Shown: positions 8,696-14,678 of the stretch, one piece after another | Layout: every line of letters begins with the position of its first letter | Position numbering within the stretch: position 1 is the first letter of the stretch | Assembly: GCA_046330415.1 (NCBI GenBank) | Contig: JAXLSW010000017.1 | Span: 62,001-126,000 of the forward strand | Length of the DNA stretch: 64,000 bases | Direction: 5' to 3' | From: RHKX01 sp046330415 | Lineage (GTDB): Bacteria; Actinomycetota; Thermoleophilia; Solirubrobacterales; 70-9 | The notes under the pieces: generated by a model | Database searches by the model: none | Told to the model about the DNA's origin: nothing | The model's input: only the letters and a program-made list of their open reading frames with translations | Made by a program: the position numbers and the translations under genes

Positions 8696-8771
8696 GCCCT
8701 ATTCAGACGGCTTCCAGACGGCTTTCGGGCGACTTTCACACCCTTTTTTCCGCAAAACGCGTGAATGCGGT

Positions 8772-8800
8772 TTGCAACGAGCGGAGCGGGGGCGTAAGTT
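8772..8800 (+). promoter_or_regulatory. Strong promoter of a candidate structured RNA
   Basis: TTGCAA (8772-8777), a 17-nt spacer and TAAGTT (8795-8800). The expected transcript start, about 7 nt on, coincides with the first base of a 10-bp closing stem at 8808. This is one of very few consensus-spaced promoters here not aimed at a start codon. Confidence 0.65.
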
Positions 8801-8807
8801 CCGAACC

Positions 8808-8940
8808 GCGGTACAGGAGAGAGAGGAACTCCCCGGAAGCCAAGGGGAGAGAGGCTCTCACTAGCCGCCTCGAAAGGCTTTGAACGCGCGAAGGCTACGC
8901 GCGAGGCAGGCCAGACGAGGCGCCCTGTACCGCTCTTTCG
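8808..8940 (+). ncRNA. Candidate structured non-coding RNA, family unknown
   Basis: The 5' and 3' ends pair perfectly: GCGGTACAGG (8808-8817) with CCTGTACCGC (8924-8933). Inside are a hairpin CTCCCC/GGGGAG with a 9-nt loop (8829-8849) and a hairpin CGCGCG/CGCGCG with a 7-nt loop (8885-8903). A U-rich tail (TCTTTCGTTCT) follows the closing stem, as in an intrinsic terminator. A consensus promoter starts it, and no protein gene explains the conserved pairing. Ends that pair around an internal open region recall 6S or SRP RNA. However, the SRP tetraloop core is missing and 6S RNA is usually longer, so I leave the family open. It could also be a leader of the gene starting at 8974. Confidence 0.6.
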
Positions 8941-8973
8941 TTCTCCGGGGGCGTCGGTCATGCTGGGAAGCGC

Positions 8974-9855
8974 ATGGAGGAGACCGCCGCGCTCAGCGAA
9001 CGCCTCGATCCGCTCTACGCGGGTCCGCCCGAGGAGTTCGTCGCCGCGCGCGACGCGCTCGCGAAGGAGCTCAAGGGGGAGGGAGAGAAGGAGGCCGCGG
9101 CTCTCGTCAAGAAGCTGCGTCGGCCGAGCGTGGCCGCCGCGCTCCTGAACCGGGTCGTGCTCGGCAATCCGAAGGAGGCGAAGGCGTTCGCCGGAGCCGT
9201 CGCCGCGCTGCGCAGGGCCTCCGGCCGCAGCGGCCTGAAGGAGGCTGCGCGAGCACAGCGAGAGGCGGCTTCGAGGCTGCTCGATCTCGCCTCCGAGGAA
9301 GGGGGAGAGGGCGCCGCACTCGACCGCGCCGCCGAGACCCTGCAGGCCGCGGCCGCCGACGAGGGGGTGGAGCAGCTGCTCCTCCGCGGCCGACTCGAGA
9401 AGGAGCAGCGGGCGGCGAGCATCGGCTTCGGCCTCGACGTGAGCGGTGCGGGTTCCAGCGGCACCGCCGCGAAAGCCAAGTCGAAGCCGAGAGCCGGCGA
9501 GAAGGCGAAGGGACCGGCGCGAGCGGCGAAGGGCGGCGGCAGGGCAGGCGCGACCGCGAAGGCCAAGGCCCCGACCGCCGCCGAGCGCAGGCGCGCCGCG
9601 AAGGCTGAGAAGACGCGCCAACAGGCACGCAAGCGCGAGCAGCGCAGGGTCGAGAAGGCCAAGCGCGGCCTCGAGGCCGCGGTCGCAGAGCAGGTCCGCG
9701 CCGATGAGGCGACCGAGGCCGCCAAGGAGGCGCTCGCCGCCGCCAAGGACGACCTCGCCACGGCGAAGGAGGCGGCGAAGGCGTCCGTGGCCGCGGTCCG
9801 CGAGGCGAAGCAGGAGCTCCGCGAGCGAGAACGCGAGCTCGCCGACCTCGACTGA
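8974..9855 (+). CDS. Ala/Lys/Glu-rich coiled-coil protein
   Basis: A 293-residue highly charged cytoplasmic protein. The N-terminal 150 residues look globular and helical (LVKKLRRPSVAAALLNRVVLG). The middle (about residues 155-205) is a Lys/Ala/Gly-rich linker, and the last 90 residues form a long coiled coil (EKAKRGLEAAVAEQVRADEA). Basic linkers of this type are seen in DNA- or RNA-binding actinobacterial proteins, but no known domain is recognised. ATG 8974 lies 9 nt after a -10-like CATGCT. The structured RNA just upstream could regulate it. Confidence 0.75.
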   Translation: MEETAALSERLDPLYAGPPEEFVAARDALAKELKGEGEKEAAALVKKLRRPSVAAALLNRVVLGNPKEAKAFAGAVAALRRASGRSGLKEAARAQREAASRLLDLASEEGGEGAALDRAAETLQAAAADEGVEQLLLRGRLEKEQRAASIGFGLDVSGAGSSGTAAKAKSKPRAGEKAKGPARAAKGGGRAGATAKAKAPTAAERRRAAKAEKTRQQARKREQRRVEKAKRGLEAAVAEQVRADEATEAAKEALAAAKDDLATAKEAAKASVAAVREAKQELRERERELADLD

Positions 9856-10077
9856 TCCGCGCCGAGACCGGCGCCGAGCCCCACGCTCACATCCACCAGG
9901 GCGTGCGCCCCGCACACTTGCCGTCCGGCCTCCCGCCTACCGTCCGCCCCGCGGTTGCGGGACCTCAACCCCCTCGCGCCGCCGGCATCAGAGGCAGCCT
10001 GCCGCCTCCGCCGAGCGACCGGGCGCTACCCCCGGGAGCAGGCGCCGCGACGTCACCCCGGGTCCTCGCGTCGACGG

Positions 10078-10254
10078 TTAGCCCGCCTCGCTCCCCCAAC
10101 CGCGCCTGCGCTTGAGCCTCTCAACGCGCTGCCTGGACTCCCGGAATTCGCGGTCGAGCTGAGGAAGACGCTTGCGATGGCGCTCGAGAATCCGCTCACG
10201 GGCGCGTTCCGAATCTGCGTTCTCGGGTGGCGTCGCCGAAGGGTCGCTGGGCAT
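10078..10254 (-). CDS. Small basic helical protein
   Basis: A 58-residue protein rich in Arg and Glu that should form one long amphipathic helix (ERARERILERHRKRLPQLDR). It begins 10 nt after the stop of the small membrane protein gene on the same strand, so they are probably co-transcribed. A TAGGGT hexamer (10262-10267) 7 nt before ATG 10254 overlaps that stop codon and could act as an internal leaderless promoter. No family is recognised, and a longer in-frame start at 10356 is less likely because it would overlap the neighbour by 92 nt. Confidence 0.5.
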   Translation of the reverse strand: MPSDPSATPPENADSERARERILERHRKRLPQLDREFRESRQRVERLKRRRGWGSEAG

Positions 10255-10264
10255 CGAAGCCACC

Positions 10265-10630
10265 CTACGCTCCGGTATCGCCGTCTTCAAGGTCGTCTGT
10301 GCCGCGAAGTTGAGCGGCGATTTCGAGAACGACCACGCGTTGATTGAGGTTCGCAATCTGATCGTCGTGCTCCGCTGCCACCTCAGATTCGTACTCGACG
10401 TTCGCGAAGCGAATCGGCAGCTGACCTCGGCTGGCGCGCCAGACGATCACAAGCGTCATCCCGAGGAGGGCAAGGACCGCCGCTGCGCGCTCGACGTGGA
10501 GCAGCGGGGCGCTCCCAAGCGCGATCTCGGGCAGGGACCTCGGGGTCCCCGCGATCAGGCTGGAGAGCATCGCAAGGGCAAGTGCCAGCGCCGAAACCAC
10601 GCCCGCCCGAATCTGTCCCCGGCTGGCCAT
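10265..10630 (-). CDS. Small two-helix membrane protein
   Basis: A 121-residue protein with two membrane segments, VVSALALALAMLSSLIAG (about 11-28) and AAAVLALLGMTLVIVWRAS (about 49-67). A cytoplasmic tail of predicted coiled coil follows (YESEVAAEHDDQIANLNQRV). It diverges from the marR gene across an AT-rich spacer. No family is recognised. Confidence 0.6.
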   Translation of the reverse strand: MASRGQIRAGVVSALALALAMLSSLIAGTPRSLPEIALGSAPLLHVERAAAVLALLGMTLVIVWRASRGQLPIRFANVEYESEVAAEHDDQIANLNQRVVVLEIAAQLRGTDDLEDGDTGA

Positions 10631-10667
10631 GTCTTCATTAACCCCGCGGTCCAGCCTGCTGCCCCAC

Positions 10668-10703
10668 TTGCATTCTCCCGACTAATTCGCTAAGCTAATT
10701 AGC
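10668..10703 (+). promoter_or_regulatory. marR promoter with overlapping operator palindromes
   Basis: TTGCAT (10668-10673), a 17-nt spacer and TAAGCT (10691-10696) form the promoter. A perfect 10-bp palindrome GCTAATTAGC (10694-10703) covers the end of the -10 and the start point. It is also the right arm of a wider CTAATT-N9-AATTAG repeat (10682-10702). This is the expected layout for autorepression by the MarR protein encoded 12 nt downstream. Confidence 0.65.
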
Positions 10704-10714
10704 ACTACTAACCA

Positions 10715-11185
10715 ATGACTGCACCGGCAACGACATCCGCATCCGCCGCCAGGCCTACCCCGGACCTCACCGAGAGGGCCTCTCGGCTTCGCCTTGCGAT
10801 CACCCGCACGGCCCGGCGGATGCGCCAGGAGGCGAACCCCGAGCTGGGGCCGGCATCGCTGTCGGCCTTGGCCAGCATCGACCGCCTCGGCCCGCTGACG
10901 CCGAGCGAGCTCGCGAAGGCCGAGCGCATCCAGCGCCCGACCGCAACGCGCCTGCTCGCCAGCCTCGCCGAGAAGGGGCTCGTCACGCGCGCCGCCGATC
11001 CCACCGACGGCCGCTGCTCGATCGTCAGCGCGACGCCCGAGGGCAAGGCGATGCTCAAGCGCCTGCGAGGCCGCAAGAACGCCTACCTGGCGAAGCGCAT
11101 GAAGGACCTCTCCAGCGACGACGTGGCAGCGCTCGAGCGCGCCGCGGAGATCCTCGAGCGGGTGCTCGAGGAGGACAGTCGTTGA
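10715..11185 (+). CDS. MarR-family transcriptional regulator
   Basis: A 156-residue winged-helix repressor. The recognition region LTPSELAKAERIQRPTATRL (about residues 62-81) is followed by the wing (RAADPTDGRCSIVSATPEG) and a C-terminal dimer helix. Proteins of this family usually release DNA on binding a phenolic or drug-like ligand. The stop overlaps the start of the MFS gene by 4 nt (TTGA), so regulator and exporter are made together. The palindromes at its promoter suggest autoregulation. Confidence 0.92.
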   Translation: MTAPATTSASAARPTPDLTERASRLRLAITRTARRMRQEANPELGPASLSALASIDRLGPLTPSELAKAERIQRPTATRLLASLAEKGLVTRAADPTDGRCSIVSATPEGKAMLKRLRGRKNAYLAKRMKDLSSDDVAALERAAEILERVLEEDSR

Positions 11186-12516
11186 GCGCCGCCCTCCGCC
11201 GCAGCTTCTCCTCGCTTCAGGTTCGCAACTACCGCCTCTTCTTCACGGGGGGTGTCGTTTCGCTCGCCGGCAACTGGATGCAGATCGTCGCCGAGCTCTG
11301 GCTGATCCTCGCGCTCACCGACTCCGGCATCTACGTCGGCCTCGCGACCGCTCTGCAGTTCACCGGGATCCTCCTCTTCGGCGCCCTCGGCGGCGCCCTC
11401 GCCGACCGCTTCGACAAGCGCAAGCTGCTGATGATCAGCCAGACCGGGATGGCGGTCCCGGCGCTGCTGCTGTTCGCCGTCGTCGCCGCGGGAGCGGCGC
11501 AGGCGTGGATGGTCCTGCTCGTCATCGCCCTCCGCGGGCTGGTCCTCAGCGTCGACAACCCGGCGCGGCAGGCCTTCGTGATCGAGATCGTCGGCCCCGA
11601 CCGTGTCGTCAACGCCGTCGGCCTCAACAGCGTCCTCGTCCACTCAGCCCGGATCACCGGCCCCGCGATCGCCGGGGTCATCATCGCCCTCTGGGGAGTC
11701 GCCCCGGTCTTCGCGGTGAACGCTCTCAGCTTCGTGGCGATGCTCGTGGCGCTGTGGATGATGGACCCGCGCAAGCTCTCCCGGCCGGAGCCGAAGCGCA
11801 CCCGCGGCGGCGTCCGCGAGGCCGTCCGCTACGTCGCCGGGAGCCGCGAGCTCAGCGTCCCGCTGGCGCTGATGGCGGTCCTCGGCACCCTCGGCTTCAA
11901 CTTCCAGGTGATCATCCCGCTGCTCGCCGACCGCGCCTTCGACGGCAACGTCTCCGCCTACGCGCTGCTGATGATCGCGATGGGCATCGGCTCGATCGCC
12001 GGCGCGGTTGTCTTCGGCGCCCGCAACAAGGCGTCGAAGGCGGTGATCGCGGGAGCGGCCGCCGGCTTCGGCATCGCCGCCCTGCTTGCCGCCGCCGCGC
12101 CGACCCTCGCCCTGGAGATGGCGGTCCTCGCCGTCCTCGGCCTCTGCTCGGTCACCTTCGCCGCCGGGATCAACTCCAGCCTGCAGCTCGCCGCCGCGCC
12201 CGACATGCGTGGCCGCGTGATGGCCCTCTACTCGATCGTCTTCCTCGGCTCCACACCGCTCGGCGGCCCGCTCGCCGGCTGGCTGGGGGAGAGCGTCGGG
12301 CCTCGCGCACCGCTGGTTCTCGCCGGCGTCGCGGCCCTAGCGGTCGCCGCGGCAGCGGCCGTGCTTTGGAGCGAGCGCCGTCCGGCAATGACCGAGACGG
12401 TGGCCGCCTTCCGTGAGCGGATCAGCGAGCGTCGCCGCCCCAGCATCCCCCGGGTACGAGGAGAGCACACCGGCAGGGCCGACACGGGCTCCCATCCGGT
12501 GACGCGGCGCCCGTAG
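11182..12516 (+). CDS. MFS efflux transporter
   Basis: A 444-residue transporter of the MFS_3/enterobactin-exporter-like group with about twelve membrane segments. The family N-terminus RNYRLFFTGGVVSLAGNWMQ and the loop GALADRFDKRKLL (motif A type, about residues 71-83) are clear. The start is TTG 11182, set by overlap with the marR stop. A basic tail of about 45 residues follows the last helix. Under MarR control, export of a small toxic compound is the most likely role. The substrate is unknown. Confidence 0.9.
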   Translation: MSAALRRSFSSLQVRNYRLFFTGGVVSLAGNWMQIVAELWLILALTDSGIYVGLATALQFTGILLFGALGGALADRFDKRKLLMISQTGMAVPALLLFAVVAAGAAQAWMVLLVIALRGLVLSVDNPARQAFVIEIVGPDRVVNAVGLNSVLVHSARITGPAIAGVIIALWGVAPVFAVNALSFVAMLVALWMMDPRKLSRPEPKRTRGGVREAVRYVAGSRELSVPLALMAVLGTLGFNFQVIIPLLADRAFDGNVSAYALLMIAMGIGSIAGAVVFGARNKASKAVIAGAAAGFGIAALLAAAAPTLALEMAVLAVLGLCSVTFAAGINSSLQLAAAPDMRGRVMALYSIVFLGSTPLGGPLAGWLGESVGPRAPLVLAGVAALAVAAAAAVLWSERRPAMTETVAAFRERISERRRPSIPRVRGEHTGRADTGSHPVTRRP

Positions 12517-12609
12517 GCCCGTCGTCGGCCGCAGAGCTTCCTCTACCTCGACGCAGATCCGTCGCATTCCGGCCTTGATCCGTCACGGGCCCGGTGCCAG
12601 ACTCGATGC

Positions 12610-12852
12610 ATGCCCGGCCACGAGGATGACCTCAAGGACTTCATCCGCGAGATCACGCTTCGCCACGAGCAGGCGAGCCGGAACACGGAGCGCTGGCTGC
12701 GGATCGCCGACCGCCGCACCGACGAGATGATCCGCCGCAGCGATTTCGTGCTCGAGGAGCTTCGCGACCTGCGCGAGGAGAGCCGCGCGCAGACCGCAGC
12801 CCTCTTCCAGATCCTCGATCGCATGGGACCCGGCGGCGCGCAGCCCGCGTAA
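12610..12852 (+). CDS. Small coiled-coil protein
   Basis: An 80-residue charged helical protein (DLKDFIREITLRHEQASRN) with a Pro/Gly tail (FQILDRMGPGGAQPA). ATG 12610 lies 6 nt after a -10-like CAGACT (12598-12603), consistent with a leaderless mRNA. The coding sequence for its last 16 residues occurs again, diverged, just after the stop (12866-12916). No family is recognised. Confidence 0.6.
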   Translation: MPGHEDDLKDFIREITLRHEQASRNTERWLRIADRRTDEMIRRSDFVLEELRDLREESRAQTAALFQILDRMGPGGAQPA

Positions 12853-13170
12853 CCAGCGCGCCACCCCCTTCCAGATGATCGCCCGCCTCGGGCCAGGCGG
12901 GCCGCAGCCGGCCTGAACGCTTAGAGCGTCCAGGGAACGTCCATAGAAAGCTCGCAAATTGCGGGCTTTGACTCCAGTTCGTTCGCCTCCGGACGACACA
13001 TCCCCGAATCAGGTTGCAGTTATGAGCCGCCAGCTCGGCTCACGGACGACCAGGGGTATTGGGGATGGAATCGAGACCACGGATTGGCGATGCCTTACGC
13101 CACCGAGCGGAGGAGGGGGGCACGCTTCGAGATCGCGGGGTTCACGGGGTCACAGCGACATGAACGCGCT
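12853..13170. other. 318-nt gap with gene remnant and hairpins
   Basis: The gap holds a second copy of the preceding gene's 3' end (12866-12916), which would read PFQMIARLGPGGPQPA and then TGA. It also holds three hairpins: ACGCT-N3-AGCGT (12917-12929), a 9-bp stem with one G-U pair (12947-12969) that may terminate the upstream gene, and GAGCCG-N6-CGGCTC (13024-13041). I see no confident promoter for the downstream sigma gene. Confidence 0.55.
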
Positions 13171-14613
13171 ATGAGCTCCTACCCCGATTCGGAACCCGAC
13201 GACCGCCCCCGCAATGCCCGGAGAGACGACGAGTGGGCGACCCGCTGCGCTTACTTGTTCGAGGACCTGAGGCGGCCCGCACGGGCGATGGTCACACGTG
13301 CGTACGGGAGCGCCCTCACCGAGGAGGAGCTCGAGGACATCTACGCGGCAGCGTGGACCGCGACCCTCTCCGCGCTTCGACACCGCGGGGAGCGGATGAA
13401 CGAGCACGAGTTGCGCGCCTACGTGCTGACCGCGGTGGCCAGTCACGCGAGCAAGGAGTTGCGTCGCCGCAACCGCAAGCCGACGGCGCCTCTCGAGGAC
13501 GTTCAGCGCGAGTCGGTCGCGGATCGGCACCAACCTACGCCAGAGGAGCTGGCGATCGGATCGGAGGCGCAGGGTGTGGCGAGGGATCTGCTCGCCAGCC
13601 TGCCGGCGAGAAGGCGGGCCGTGATGCTCCTGCGCTACGGGTGGGGTCTGAACCCCGATGAGGTCTGCGCCCTGATCACGGGCCTCTCGCGCCGGGCATA
13701 TCGGAAGGAGGTCACGCGGGGCGTCGAGCAGCTGATCGAGCGTCTCGGGCAGGTCGAGAGCGGGGAGTGGTGCCGAAGCCGCGAGCCCATGCTCCGCGAC
13801 TACATCGCCGGGACGGCGGACGATGAGGTCAGGAGGCAGATCGAGCAGCACTTCCGGCATTGCCGCGCCTGCGCCGAGCTCGCCGGAAAGCTTCGGGTCG
13901 AGCTGAACGACCTGGGCGGCGTCATCGCGATCGGCGCCACCGCCGGCCTCATCGGCGGGGTTCATGCGTCCCTCGCGGACAAGGTGTCGGGCCTGGTTCA
14001 GGGCGGTCGCGAAGCTGCAGGTGCTGCAGCCGAGAGGGTCGAGACGACGGTGGGAACCATGGCGACGTCCGGTGGGATGCGAGGCGCCGGGGCCACCGGC
14101 GCCGGGGTTGCGGCGAAGCTCGCCTCGACCGGTGGCGCCGCCAAGGTGGTTCTGGCCTGCATCGGGGCGGGTGCCGCGGCGACTGCCTGTGTGGCCGCCG
14201 GGGTTGTGCCGGGGGTGACGCTGAACGACGTCGGCCTCGGCGGGCAAGCAAGCCCGAAGCAGGTGCGGGTCTCGGTGCCCGAAGCGGCGCGCCCGCGAGC
14301 GCGGTCGGTCCCGCTCGGCCCGCCCGCTCCTCCGGCTCTGGATCACTCCAATCCAATCGCCGCGGAACCCGCGGTGGGGCCAGATCCAGGGTCCGGTGGG
14401 GAAGGAGGGGGTGAGAGCGGGGGTCAGAGCCCGGTGCCGGTGACACCGGAGCAGGAGTTCGATCCCGTTTCGCCCACGCCGACCACCACGCCGCCGGTCG
14501 ACTCATCAGGCGCGAGCGACGCCGATCCTGCCGCCAACGCCCCTCCCGCGCCGACGCCGCCGTCCGCGGGCTCAGGCGGTGGGTCCATCGCCGGTGAGGA
14601 GTTCGGCCCGTGA
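13171..14613 (+). CDS. Membrane-tethered ECF sigma factor with fused zinc-finger domain
   Basis: A 480-residue fusion. Sigma region 2 spans about residues 25-100 and region 4 about 135-190 (RRRAVMLLRYGWGLNPDEV). A zf-HC2/anti-sigma-like HFRHCRAC motif lies near residue 230. Next are a Gly/Ala-rich linker, one membrane segment (about 324-350, VVLACIGAGAAATACVAAGV) and a long Pro/Ser/Gly tail outside. ATG 13171 was chosen because earlier in-frame sequence lacks sigma homology. The fusion places an anti-sigma-like finger on the same chain, so release may need proteolysis. The stop overlaps a GTG (14610) in frame with the giant secreted protein downstream, which suggests one operon. Confidence 0.82.
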   Translation: MSSYPDSEPDDRPRNARRDDEWATRCAYLFEDLRRPARAMVTRAYGSALTEEELEDIYAAAWTATLSALRHRGERMNEHELRAYVLTAVASHASKELRRRNRKPTAPLEDVQRESVADRHQPTPEELAIGSEAQGVARDLLASLPARRRAVMLLRYGWGLNPDEVCALITGLSRRAYRKEVTRGVEQLIERLGQVESGEWCRSREPMLRDYIAGTADDEVRRQIEQHFRHCRACAELAGKLRVELNDLGGVIAIGATAGLIGGVHASLADKVSGLVQGGREAAGAAAERVETTVGTMATSGGMRGAGATGAGVAAKLASTGGAAKVVLACIGAGAAATACVAAGVVPGVTLNDVGLGGQASPKQVRVSVPEAARPRARSVPLGPPAPPALDHSNPIAAEPAVGPDPGSGGEGGGESGGQSPVPVTPEQEFDPVSPTPTTTPPVDSSGASDADPAANAPPAPTPPSAGSGGGSIAGEEFGP

Positions 14614-14678
14614 ACCGCACGACTTCGAAGAAGCCGCTCGACCTCGAGCGGGGACAACGACGACCAAGGGAGATGAAG

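Noticed and set aside
8808..8940. SRP RNA, tmRNA or RNase P RNA
   Set aside because: The conserved SRP tetraloop core, the tmRNA tRNA-like ends and the RNase P core sequences are all missing; 6S-like remains possible but unproven.
9856..10077. Short plus-strand open frames between the coiled-coil and small membrane genes
   Set aside because: Pro/Arg-rich frames without start signals or family features; this 222-nt stretch shows no structure I can support.
13150..14346. Long minus-strand open frame opposite the sigma factor
   Set aside because: Third-position GC bias makes long antisense frames common here; the plus-strand product has clear sigma and zinc-finger motifs.
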